DNA of 64,000 nucleotides from Seriola aureovittata (lineage: Eukaryota > Chordata > Actinopteri > Carangiformes > Carangidae). Shown here one piece after another: positions 53,801-62,470 of this stretch. The number at the start of each line of letters is the position of its first letter. Positions within the stretch are counted from its first letter, which is position 1. The notes beneath the pieces were generated by a model. It was not told the origin of the DNA. It saw nothing but the letters and a program-made list of their open reading frames with translations, and did no database searches. The translations under genes were made by a program, and so were the position numbers. The stretch spans positions 11,378,732 to 11,442,731 of the forward strand of contig NC_079375.1 in the NCBI RefSeq assembly GCF_021018895.1. Reading direction: 5' to 3'.

Positions 53801-54885
53801 ATGAGAAAAGAAGAAATGTGAAAGAAAACTGTTACAAGACTTCATTCATTCAGGGCTGTGGTCAGTGAGGGAACAAGGAAACACACTTAACCCATTACAA
53901 GTTCCAGATACCAATGTGTGAATTAAGTCTTGCACCTTAAATGAATTAACTGATCGATAAAATAAATGGCAACCTGGCTGTGAGTTGGAATTTAAACCAA
54001 CAGAATAAAATATGATAGGGGGTGTGTCAGTGTAATCTTATTGTAACTATAGCCAAACACACAAGATGACTGACTGCTCCTATGCATGCTTCTTGCAGTG
54101 GCACACTGTTGAAATCTTAGTGGTGGGGCATGGCTAAGTTTTTGTTTGCTTGTGATGATATGCAAGCAAACAATGGCCTGACTGCAGAATCCTGCAGACA
54201 AGCTTGAATATTTAACATCATCACAACACCAGACACAGTGTACTACATGTCCCCTGCATCAGACAGTTGAGTGGAATTGATGTTCTCACAGTTACCTTGA
54301 CCTCTGTAGCTCTATGGCAGAGTTGGCTATCTGTCCACCCTCCAGGCAGTAGCTTTGGGAGGACTGTCTGGAGTAGGAGGCAGGAAGGATTCCCTGAGTG
54401 TACGTCTGCAGCCTCCCTCTAGTCGAGGCTGGGACCGCGGAGAAGGGAGAGCTGAACGTCGAGGACACGAAAGCGTCGCCCTCCGTGTCTGTACCCGCCG
54501 CCGGGGCAGCGGCAGGACCCGTCCCAAAACTGGCCCGACTGCTGGCGAGGAGAGCCTGGTTTGCAAAAGCGAGCGCCTGGGCGGCCGTGGTAGCTGCCGC
54601 CGCCGCTGCCGCAGCAGCAGCAGCAGCTCCGGCGCCAGCAGCCCCGTACGCCGAGCGCTCCGGGGAAACCAGGCTCTGTGTAGTCCTAGGTTCAAGTGAG
54701 CCTTCCTCTTCGTTTTGATTGTCTGCATCGTCTTGCACGGGTCGTCCATCTAGAGAAATGTTGCTGAGAAAAGACAGCGCCGCTTGCCTCCTCCTCGGGT
54801 CTATGCGTTTCCGCGTATGCTCGATACTGGGGTGCTTTATCTGAAGCGTGGCTGTGGATGTGTTGCTGCTCGTGGCAGCCGCCAT
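36420..54885 (-). CDS. cables1: Cables1: CDK5 and ABL1 enzyme substrate 1 (10 coding exons, 551 aa)
   Basis: Cables1 is an adaptor that links cyclin-dependent kinases (CDK2, CDK3, CDK5) to tyrosine kinases such as Abl and Wee1. In mammals it promotes inhibitory or modulatory tyrosine phosphorylation of the CDK and affects cell growth and neurite outgrowth. The coding exons are 54296-54885, 46712-46783, 46462-46554, 45108-45185, 42149-42254, 41227-41383, 40984-41087, 37786-37892, 37378-37585 and 36420-36560. They sum to 1656 bases, and every junction is GT/AG and in phase. Seen in the protein: the N-terminal box [20 protein letters not shown] (29-48), 12 alanines (87-98), a [20 protein letters not shown] block (about 202-221), [12 protein letters not shown] (about 302-313), and [19 protein letters not shown] (382-400). 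A cyclin-box-like C-terminus (about 401-551) ends in [11 protein letters not shown]. Human CABLES1 is longer (about 630 aa), mainly in the low-complexity N-terminus. The [13 protein letters not shown] segment in exon 6 favours cables1 over cables2. Confidence 0.92.
36561..37377 (-). other. cables1: cables1 intron 9
   Basis: An 817-base GT/AG intron. I see no other feature in it. Confidence 0.85.
37378..37585 (-). CDS. cables1: cables1 coding exon 9
   Basis: 208 bases encode the core of the cyclin-box-like fold, including [40 protein letters not shown] and VKLLID. Its acceptor (TGTGCAG|C) is preceded by a very long pyrimidine tract, seen as the 24-base A run at 37600-37623 on the plus strand. 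The donor is GAC|GTAAGT. Confidence 0.95.
37786..37892 (-). CDS. cables1: cables1 coding exon 8
   Basis: 107 bases encode [20 protein letters not shown] followed by [15 protein letters not shown], which opens the C-terminal cyclin-box-like region. The acceptor is TTTCAG|ACT and the donor is AG|GTAAAA. Confidence 0.93.
38566..38613. repeat. (AAT)n microsatellite
   Basis: About 15 consecutive AAT/ATA triplets, passing into AAC triplets at the right end, within cables1 intron 7. Confidence 0.9.
39185..39410 (+). repeat. Dispersed teleost repeat fragment
   Basis: The element begins with ATGCCTCCGCCACT and ends near GGACGGACAACCCGAAAAAC followed by ATAATGCCTCCAGC. The GGACGGACAACCCGAAAA block is a string I recognise from a repeat common in fish genomes. 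Class not assigned. Confidence 0.5.
40984..41087 (-). CDS. cables1: cables1 coding exon 7
   Basis: 104 bases encode [20 protein letters not shown] followed by [14 protein letters not shown], the most conserved block before the cyclin-box-like region. The acceptor is GGCAG|GG and the donor is ATG|GTGAGA. Intron 6 is 139 bases. Confidence 0.93.
41227..41383 (-). CDS. cables1: cables1 coding exon 6
   Basis: 157 bases encode [40 protein letters not shown] and [12 protein letters not shown]. This Ser-rich linker matches the cables1 (not cables2) pattern, including the [13 protein letters not shown] string. The acceptor is CGCAG|ACT and the donor is ACAG|GTTAGT. Confidence 0.92.
42149..42254 (-). 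CDS. cables1: cables1 coding exon 5
   Basis: 106 bases encode [20 protein letters not shown] followed by [15 protein letters not shown]. The acceptor is ATCAG|G with a weak pyrimidine tract, and the donor is AAG|GTAAGA. The [10 protein letters not shown] portion looks more like cables2, while the flanking exons look like cables1. I take this as retained ancestral sequence. Confidence 0.92.
43340..43615 (+). repeat. Ancient dispersed repeat (GGAGAACATGCAAAGTCCAC type)
   Basis: The ordered strings TTGACCCAT, CCTAACATGCATGACTTTTA, GGAGAAAACCCATGCCAATA, GGAGAACATGCAAAGTCCAC and GGGGTTTGAACGCAGG match a widespread fish repeat known to me, with many substitutions. It ends near AGAGACAGTGTCGG. Confidence 0.6.
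43690..43920 (+). repeat. Diverged copy of the AGCTTAGC-type dispersed repeat
   Basis: GATGAGAAGATCCATGCCAC, then GTTAGTATAGCTTAGCATAA, then CTCAGTAATTATC keep the order seen in the better copies at 58440-58730 and 62210-62470. It is older than those two. Confidence 0.45.
45108..45185 (-). CDS. cables1: cables1 coding exon 4
   Basis: 78 bases encode [20 protein letters not shown] followed by DCSQA. It begins right after the conserved RNGR junction. The acceptor is TATAG|G and the donor is GG|GTATGT. It is too short to stand out as an open frame and was found by reading for family conservation. Confidence 0.9.
45186..46461 (-). other. cables1: cables1 intron 3
   Basis: A 1.28-kb AT-rich intron with nothing else I can support. 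Confidence 0.8.
46462..46554 (-). CDS. cables1: cables1 coding exon 3
   Basis: 93 bases encode [20 protein letters not shown] followed by [10 protein letters not shown]. The exon includes a Ser-Pro site (GSPRPK) typical of a proline-directed kinase target. The acceptor is TTTTAG|A and the donor is AG|GTATGA. Intron 2 is only 157 bases. Confidence 0.92.
46712..46783 (-). CDS. cables1: cables1 coding exon 2
   Basis: 72 bases encode [20 protein letters not shown] and PLR. The acceptor is CTCAG|A and the donor is GCAG|GTAGTA. It joins exon 1 in phase and completes the Arg codon at the junction. Confidence 0.92.
50849..50876. repeat. (TA)n microsatellite
   Basis: About 13 TA dinucleotides in intron 1. 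Confidence 0.9.
52517..52715. repeat. Imperfect palindrome, MITE-like
   Basis: The stretch 52521-52548 (CTTGACCTTGGAAACATTAG, TTGACAGA) is the inverse of 52667-52696 (TTTTGTCAACTCCTGTTTCC, AAGGTCAAG), with about 118 bases between arms. A third half-site reading TTTTGTCAACTAATGTT lies near 52832. Confidence 0.6.
54296..54885 (-). CDS. cables1: cables1 coding exon 1
   Basis: This exon encodes residues 1-196 and the first two bases of codon 197. The ATG at 54885 opens MAAATSS. The next ATG in this frame is not used because the conserved [12 protein letters not shown] box lies close after the start. The exon holds the polyalanine run (12 residues, mixed GCT/GCG/GCA codons; CTG-type triplets at about 54610-54627) and an Ala-rich [11 protein letters not shown] segment. 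It ends with [18 protein letters not shown] and ELQRS, a block conserved in the family. The donor is AG|GTAACT. GC content and CpG density are far above the surroundings. Confidence 0.93.
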
Positions 54886-55110
54886 GGTCCACTTCCACTG
54901 ATCCGAGTCCCTGCAGCAGCGATCTTACCTTGCTGACATTAATATTGAGTTAATCGTGCTTGTGCTGGTGAATGGTAGTGGCCTGTCTTTTAAGTACATG
55001 CGTTTAACTGGGTGAAAACAGGGAGGTCACGTGTGTGCAGTATTGTGGCAGCACAGGGAAAATTTGGACCAATGGGCTGTCAGGAATACGTGTTTTTCTT
55101 TTTTTTTTTT
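54886..55110 (-). promoter_or_regulatory. cables1: Candidate cables1 promoter / 5' UTR
   Basis: This is the sequence immediately upstream of the start codon on the gene strand. It contains a CACGTG E-box (55028-55033), a CCAAT box (55069-55073, plus-strand orientation) and a weak TTAAAA-like element near 54988-54994. It continues the CpG-richer character of exon 1. The transcription start is not determined. Confidence 0.45.
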
Positions 55111-56491
55111 TTCAATACCTTTTCCTGACTGCTGAAGCGTCTCTCGCTGCTGTGACAGTGCATGCCAAAATTACATAAACCAGGCACGGCATCTCTAAAA
55201 CAGTCAGATCTGCAAAATATTGGTCTGTAATCAACACTTTCATTTTTGCCATCAGTCTGCATACAAGGGATTCCTACAAGAAGGCTTTCACATAATGGCA
55301 TGGAAACTTTCGGAGCAGCTTCCTGCTTTACACGTTTCACTCAGGCATGGCGAAAGCGCTGCTATTGCTGTCTCTTCAATCCGCACAAGGCGCAGTTGTA
55401 TGCACAATGATCTACAGTCGCTGACAGAATGGGGCCTGGCTCTGTTTGTTTTGAGAAAGTAGATCATTTTCTGAATCGCACCAGTCAGCATCTCTGCTGC
55501 AATTGCGCCATCTGTCTGCATGAAATGCATTGCGTCTGCTAGTTTTTGGCCATAACCCAATTAAATATGCCACCTAGTGGTTTTTGGATGGCAGCCACTG
55601 TAGCCTACATACAGGAGCATTACCGGCATATTTTGATGAAGAGATCAGGAGAGGCAGGACTGGGGGATTATCTTTGACCATTTAATAGCATTAATGTATT
55701 GTATACATTTATATACTGTATTTTCCAAAATATAAGTCTTATGGAAGATATTATGGATATAATTATGGATTATCATTCCCCCAATAAATTACCACTTTGT
55801 TTGAAAAGTGAAAAATGGATGTGAAGAAAAGACAAAGGACAAAAGGTGTTTGTTGTTTCCCTATTCTGCCCTCTCAGATCTTGAAATAAAGTGATGTTAA
55901 ACACTCCCTGCCATGGCAGGATTAAAGTGTCAGGGGGCCTTGGGGAAGCAAAAATTGCTGACCCCTTTTCTGTACCTTGCTGTTTCAGGGAGTTTCACTG
56001 TAGGCCCAGAAAACAACCAGTGCTCCCATGCTGAAATTCGTTTTACACACAGGACCACAAGACTCTGTAAGACTGGCTATGTGATGAGGTAACAATGCCC
56101 GAGCAGCCAGTCATTTGCAATCAATCAAATTATCATGAACTGACAGACAAATTTGACCAAAATTGGTAGCTACTACCAGAGGAACACATTTAATAGTAGT
56201 TCACAGCCAGAGATAAATAATAGTGTAGAATAATCTAATGCAAAGTTCCTCTTAATCTTAACATCCACACGGGAAAATTTATAAAAGCCTCAGTGGCGTT
56301 TCTAGATGACCTGAGCTTTGTCAAATGGCACAATATTATTTAGGTACACTGTTTTAAACAGGGATTATTGCCACAGAAAAGTCTCACAGTAACTGGGGAC
56401 AATAAGACATCATTGGCACAACTGTCACAACACTAGAGCCTGTGTGTGTGTTTGCTTTTTCTTTTTTTTTTCAGACTAACTATATGTACTG

Positions 56492-56495
<4 letters not shown>

Positions 56496-56534
<39 letters not shown>

Positions 56535-56546
56535 GTGTATGTGTGC
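56496..56546. repeat. (GT)n microsatellite
   Basis: A GT run of about 20 units with one GC and one AT interruption, preceded by a short TA stretch. Confidence 0.9.
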
Positions 56547-57775
56547 AGTTTTGCTGTTAGACTGTTAACAGCATAACATTTATTTACCACTCGAGGTCGC
56601 TGTTGGACCTCGAATCTGCACTATGCTGCACGTTTCCCCCCAGGGTCTGTATTACACAAAGGATGTTTATTAAGCCTCCAGGTTGGATGTACATCACAAT
56701 ATCAGTGCTAAGTGTATAAGTGCCATGAAACCCCTGGTGTTTTATTTCTGAAACACATGTTTGGTTTGAGGCAGTATGATTTATGATATTGACTCTTCAG
56801 TGTTTTTAATCACTTATTCTGTAAGGTTATGGTAATCATACAGACACTCTATTAATGATGATTCCTCACAGATCAGTTTTTGTTTTATATATTAATTTGA
56901 ATTCACTTCCCAAGTAAGTTTTAATTCTTTCAGTCGAGTACTTATTGTACAAGGAAAGTGTCAACATTCAAAACAAGAATGCTATATACAATATATCTAC
57001 ATTTAACATTTAGCATTGGGTACGAACAGCATACTCTGCAGATCTGTGCTCTGATGTCTTTATGTAGACAGCCTGGGTAACAATAAAGTGTAGGAACTGC
57101 AGGTTCTTTGGCCCCAGTTAATCTGAGCGTCCCATCAGCCTCTGCAGCGCCGCAGTACAGACTCTTGCCCTTGGTGAGAAACACTGAGCTTCCTGTGTTT
57201 GTGTGAAGTTTCCTACTCATACAGCACTTCAACACCTCATTGTGAGGCTTCATGCACATGACTCTGCTATTACGTTTACAATGATTAAAGACAAACATCA
57301 TGCCAGCATACATTATTAATTTTTCCCTCGCAGCCACAATTATACTTTAATCTCGTAATGGATATAGTATTGTACGGCAGTGCAATAGTTATGGCCTTAA
57401 TAAAGACAGGCATTTGAAAGAAAAATGAGATTAAGGTGAGAGGATAGAATGTGGAAGGAAGAGGGCAAAGATCAGAGACAACAATAGGGAACTAAAATTT
57501 AGTCATCCAGGTATTTATTGTTTTATTTAAGTCATGGAATTTAGCACTAACTGAGAGAAACTCCATGTCAGTGACATATGATTAATGTTTTTGGTAATCC
57601 TACGCCTGGGAAAGGTTTCACCCTTTTGTTTTTTTATACCAATAACATTTTGAGCCATTGCAGGGTAAAGCAATTAAAATGCCTGCCAAGCTATTTCAGG
57701 GGTGCTAATGTCGCTGCTTGCCTTAGTTGGTCTTGCCGGGACACACTCTTTACATGCGTCACACAAACAAACCCA

Positions 57776-57778
<3 letters not shown>

Positions 57779-57832
<54 letters not shown>
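57779..57832. repeat. (CA)n microsatellite
   Basis: About 27 near-perfect CA dinucleotides. Confidence 0.95.
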
Positions 57833-57834
<2 letters not shown>

Positions 57835-58439
57835 AGCCAGGAAAGCTCAGTATCACCTATAGGGTGCCTTAGCACCTGCTTCAACCAAGCAAGAAAACTA
57901 GAGTATACCATACTAAGATACTGCACATGAGGCCAATGCCTCTAATGTAGCAGAGGCTTAAAACTTAATCCTAACTATATTGGGATAATGAAATGGAAAC
58001 GTTCCTATGTGATTTCTGACAATGAATTCTCCCATATTCCCCAGTCAAGAATCGGATCTATCAACATTAGCAGCCATGGTCAGATTAGGTGTGTGTTGAT
58101 GAAGGATTAAGATAAGAGCGAGTGTGTGAGGCCAGCGCTGAGCTCTCACACAGGGACGGCTCGTCTTAATGGGACCGGGGTCTTATCAGAGGAATCTAAA
58201 GAGCTCCCTGAAGTTCACCTCAGTTTAATCGTAGGCTTTTGGATGACACTTAGATAGCCCCATGATGTACTCTGTGGTGAGCACCATTCACTTTCACAAT
58301 AGTGAGAATCATGGGAAATAGGTTTAGTGACGTGGAAACGAAAAAAAGAGAGAGAGAATGTTTTCACTTATTCTGGGAGTGATGATGAGTCAACAGTTCA
58401 TCAAATCTCAGAGGAAGATTATTAAAAACTAATCTCCAC

Positions 58440-58730
58440 TGCATTTAATGGAAATTGATTGATGTTTTTGGGGAATACACTTTCATGACCAGATATACAT
58501 AAGGAGTTTGGTACCATTCTCATATCTATTCATAAATATGAAACTGAAGCCAGCAGCAGGTTAGCTTAGCTTAGCACAAAGTCTGGACACAGGGGGAAAA
58601 AGCTAGCCTGGCCAAAAGGTAACAAAACCAACCTACCAGCACCTCAAAAGCTCACTAATTTAGACGTTAAATTTCTTGTTTGCTTAATCCTCACAAAACA
58701 AAGGTGTAAAAATGTTGCACTATTCCTTTA
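58440..58730 (+). repeat. Dispersed teleost repeat, AGCTTAGC type, plus orientation
   Basis: The ordered strings AGCAGGTTAGCTTAGCTTAG, AGTCTGGACACAGGGGGAAA, GCTAGCCTGGCC, ACCTACCAGCACCTCAAAAG and CTCACTAATTTAGACGTTAA are those of a very common fish repeat. The same order appears inverted at 62210-62470. Confidence 0.75.
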
Positions 58731-58887
58731 CAGAGTACCATTGAATATGTCTTTGTGTCAAAAGCTTGCCGTCTCAAAGTCTGCCTGTTTGTGCCTGACA
58801 CAGACAGATATGCTTATCCTGGTTGAGTGTTAGTGCTCTGTGGTCAAGAGGGCAGCGCTGGTTGTGGTCGGGTACACGTTCAGAGGA

Positions 58888-58945
58888 GGGGGGGGGGGGC
58901 GGAGGAAAAGGAGGGAGGGGAAAGGAGGCGTGGAGAGGTGGTGGG
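58888..58945 (+). other. G-run / purine-rich block, possible G-quadruplex
   Basis: Twelve consecutive G (58888-58899) are followed by GGAGG, GGAGGGAGGGG and GGAGGCG tracts. Several G3+ tracts with short loops satisfy the usual quadruplex pattern. Confidence 0.55.
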
Positions 58946-60852
58946 GTCTTGTGGTTGTGGCCTGGGATTGATGACTCTGTTATAGGTCGCAGAGAAAGAG
59001 CCCACCCGCGTGCCGCAGCCCCCCAACATCAAACATGCCGTATTATGTTGATATATGGAGATGGCTGGGCAGCACTTTCAACTGATGCAGGCCAGGTCCA
59101 TCAAAGGATTTATCTCTTCACAAGATTAAAGGGGGCCAAGGCGTCTGCCAAACAAAGGCTAAAACTTGGGGTCAGCCCAGGTCCTGGACTGAGAGATTTA
59201 CACTGAGGCAACGTTCACGTCGTAGTAAGAAGAAGAAGACATCTCAGGCTCTGTCATGTCTGCCTTAAATCTGACAGTTAGTAAATTAATTTAGCAGTTA
59301 GCTAGCTGATGCTCATATCATGATTGTCGACCGCGATTGATAAATGATCCATTAATGTGATTTTGTAGAAGATACCTGTGTGCATGCGTTGTTGTAAATG
59401 TCCAGCAATATCATCCAACACCACAAACACATTAGCACATACTTTGTGTCAGACCGTGAGGCAGGCAGGGTTAAAATGATTCAAAACCTCCTTTATATTT
59501 CTGACATGTTCCTGGCATCTTTTGGGATTCCACAGTAATGACGAAATCACTTTTTGGGGAGCATTAGGGCAGTTATTTTTTCATATTTCCTCTTAAATAG
59601 TAATCAAGGATCTGTAGTTCGTCTTGTACATGAAAATTTGAGCCACTTTTTACAAATTTGTGTCACTTCCAGTGACTTGTTCCTGTTGCTTTGACCTTTG
59701 AACTCCCTCCTATTAGTCACTTTGTAATGTTTTTAGTCCAGGAATGTGGGCCTGTTTCACTGTTGCCCTTATTGTAAAACGCTTTGGTTTAACAGCTAAA
59801 TGCCAAAAATAAACGTGAATGTGTAGAATTTCAATTCTATTACAATGTGAACATTAATTATTAACCGTGTCTTTTACTGTAAATGGTTTTGACTCTTCCT
59901 CATTTTTCCAGCTCCTCTGCAGTTTGCACTTTAGCCAAATGCAGACATGAAAAACAATTTGTCCACAACTTTTTTTTTTGTTGCTACTTTTGTTTTTCTT
60001 CTGGAAAAGAATTAGTCAGTGTTTTTGGTAACATACTTTGCTGTTTTCCTTCTGTCTCACAATGAAAACACTCATTTATATTCATTTGGAATTGAGTGGG
60101 TGAGAGACATAAAGTGGACTGGTAGCAAGATACGATCAGGCGCTGTAACTAGGGCGACGTGGACTCTCACATGAACATGGAGGTTTTAAACGAGCTGAAA
60201 CTTGGAGAAGAAACCCTTAAATCAGGGTAAAACATTTGCAGGAATGTACCTTCACATACTTTGCAATTCATTTCACATGGGAATATTTGTCTCACTCACA
60301 GAGTCGGTGGTGCAGAGTGTTGGGTGATGTTAATGGAGGAGTGAGATGAAGGGGAAGAAAATACTTTTATTTGAATTCTTCTGTTCTTCTAAAGCAGTCA
60401 ATCCATAATAACTATAAAGTAAAACATGACCTGTCCCTTTTTTTGTTTTTTACACCTCGTCATCAATAAAGCTTCTACGCTGTTTTGATTGGCAGTCTGC
60501 TAGCCACTCTCAGGTTCATAGAGACTGCACCTGAGCCTTTTGCTGCATGCTAAAAGCAACAATGCTGCAGAAATAAATTCCTTCCTGCAACTTCTGAACT
60601 TTGAATGTGTTCATGCAGTGAGCAAATATCAGTCTTTATTCTGAGTGTGTGTAGGTGTGTACGTTTGTGTGTGACTATGTCTGTCTGTTGGGCCTGTCAG
60701 TGTACACGCCTATCTATGCGTATGCACATATCAGTATTAGCACAGTGTTGCTACGTGCAGCACCACCAAGCCTCGCCCATAGTAGGAGGAGAGTACAGGG
60801 CAGGGTCAACAGTGTGTGAGCCAGAAGAGACGCTGTGCCTGGCACCACCACA

Positions 60853-60870
60853 TGCACACACACACACACA

Positions 60871-60904
<34 letters not shown>
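60853..60904. repeat. (CA)n microsatellite
   Basis: About 25 CA dinucleotides with one TA interruption. Confidence 0.95.
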
Positions 60905-61904
60905 AGACAGGCAACCTTGTGAATCACAGCCAAAGCAGAACAGAATGTACATTAAGAAGGTCGTCTCTCTCTTCTCTTCTTCTTTCTTTCTCTCCCTTCT
61001 CCCTTCATCCACACATAAAAAAAAGTTCCCTAAAATCTCCAAAACTGAAGTTCTAATCGGAGGGTAAATGAAACTCTGCCTCATTAATGTTACTTCCCAT
61101 TTTCCTCAGAATTCAGTCAGTGAAATCAGACCGGCTTTGCATCTTAAAAAAAGTGCCACACTCAAGTCACACTCACTACCATTTCATCGCAATGTCTTAA
61201 TATCAAGAGCATTTAAAGGTTGAAAAGCAGTACACTGTAATCAAGCCCTCGCCCTGCTGCTCCCTTCCTCCTTCAGTCACTGTCAAACAGTTTTACGTTG
61301 AAGGTCACATGGCTAAACTTTGCCTTGTAAACACCCATCGCAGGGTTTTACCTTTGTGTTAAAGGTCCTGCTTTAACAGTGCACCCAATGAATAGCAGAT
61401 GAGGGGAGTTGTGTGTGTAAGGTTTATAGGTGTGCATGTGTCAGTGTCAGGTGTGCTGTCATGTAGCACTTGAATCTATTGCAGGTCTTGGCACTTTAGT
61501 TCAGTGGGAATAACGCTGTTTTACAGCCATAATGTGAAATGTTATCCTTAAAGCTAGCTGACCCAAAGACCACAGAGGAAACTAAATCTAAAAAAGGTAA
61601 ATTTTGACTTATCTGATATGTAAGAGAGAATCAAAACAGCTGTTTTCTCCGCTTCAAATTATAATTTTGCTTTATTAAAACTTGGGTCTCATTTCTGTAG
61701 TTTTGCTTTCTGTTCCTGTTGGCCATATTAACATTACACCCACCAAAGCCATTGCTGAGAGCTGCCAAAATGGTGACATTGTGGAAAAACAAAGTCATAT
61801 AGGTCAAGGAATATGATCATAAAAGTAAAAACACCTCCCAGTATCCTGCCAAAGCTGGAAGTAGTATATGGTTGAGGTAGCGATGGAGTTAGCAGCGGTG
61901 TGGA

Positions 61905-62060
61905 GGTGGGTAGAGATGTTCCGATACCATTTTTTCCTTCCCGATACCAACTCCAATACCTGAACTTGTGTATCACACTCACATACTCACCAATACCCAA
62001 TGCAGTATTTTAGGCAGTATCAATGGCATTTACGATACTAGTATTCGCATTGGAACTCTA
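61905..62060. repeat. Dispersed repeat with GATACC motifs
   Basis: GATGTTCCGATACC, then CCCGATACCAACTCCAATAC, then CGATACTAGTATTCGCATTG form a pattern I recognise from a common teleost repeat. Class not assigned. Confidence 0.5.
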
Positions 62061-62209
62061 GAGGACGGGTTAGTGGGTGGGCATGTAGCCAATCTAACCT
62101 TCATGCAGGAGACTGGAGTTCACTTCACATAAATGCCCTGAAATAATATTCTTTTATTAACTTTAACAGTCCAACATTTTGCAAAAAACTGAATGAAACT
62201 GAACAAGTT

Positions 62210-62470
62210 ATCCTTTTCTGCCTTTATGGAATACAACATGGTAATTAGTGAGATCTTGAGGTGCTGGTAGGTGGATTCCGTTACTTTCAGACAGAGCCAG
62301 GCTAGCTGTTTCCAGTCTCTATGCTAAGCTAAGCTAAGCTAACCATGTCCTGGCTCTAGCTACATATGTAAAGGATAGATATAGGAGTGGTATCAGTCCT
62401 CTACAGCTCTCTGTTAGAAAGCAAATAAGTGTATTTCCGAAATATTGAGCTATTCCTGCAACCATATTGT
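62210..62470 (-). repeat. Dispersed teleost repeat, AGCTTAGC type, minus orientation
   Basis: On the plus strand it reads TGAGGTGCTGGTAGGTGGAT, AGCCAGGCTAGCTGTTTCCA, then ATGCTAAGCTAAGCTAAGCT. This is the reverse complement of the blocks at 58440-58730. Confidence 0.75.

Larger units (their letters stand above)
46784..54295 (-). other. cables1: cables1 intron 1
   Basis: At 7.5 kb this is the largest intron, as expected for this gene. It contains a TA microsatellite (50849-50876), a palindromic repeat (52517-52715), a T run (52240-52255) and a GC-richer stretch near 51640-51960. The latter holds a 119-codon minus frame without a recognisable domain, so it could be a conserved regulatory element or an alternative exon. 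No nested gene is supported. Confidence 0.75.
55111..58439. other. Intergenic sequence upstream of cables1
   Basis: I see unique AT-rich DNA with GT and CA microsatellites. A 131-codon minus-strand frame (56942-57337) has no recognisable motif and is listed only as an observation. No gene is supported. Confidence 0.5.
58731..61904. other. Intergenic sequence
   Basis: This stretch contains a 12-G run with a purine-rich block (58888-58945) and a complex, non-repetitive stretch at about 59030-59210 that might be a conserved element. It also contains a CA microsatellite (60853-60904). No gene is supported. Confidence 0.5.

Noticed and set aside
54327..54749. Arg- and Pro-rich frames on both strands over cables1 exon 1
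   Set aside because: They are shadows of the GC-rich coding exon. Only the frame starting at 54885 carries the conserved CABLES boxes and joins exon 2 in phase.
54915..54935. A near-perfect splice donor (AAG|GTAAGA on the minus strand) just upstream of the cables1 start codon
   Set aside because: Splicing from it would skip the start codon and the conserved first exon, and no usable nearby acceptor is present. It is probably unused in the 5' UTR.
57674..57930. Thr-His and Cys-Val repeat peptides
   Set aside because: They are translations of the CA/GT microsatellite.
58823..59206. 127-codon plus-strand frame with Gly-rich start
   Set aside because: The Gly-rich part is the G-run low-complexity block. 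No start context, domain or splice structure supports a gene.
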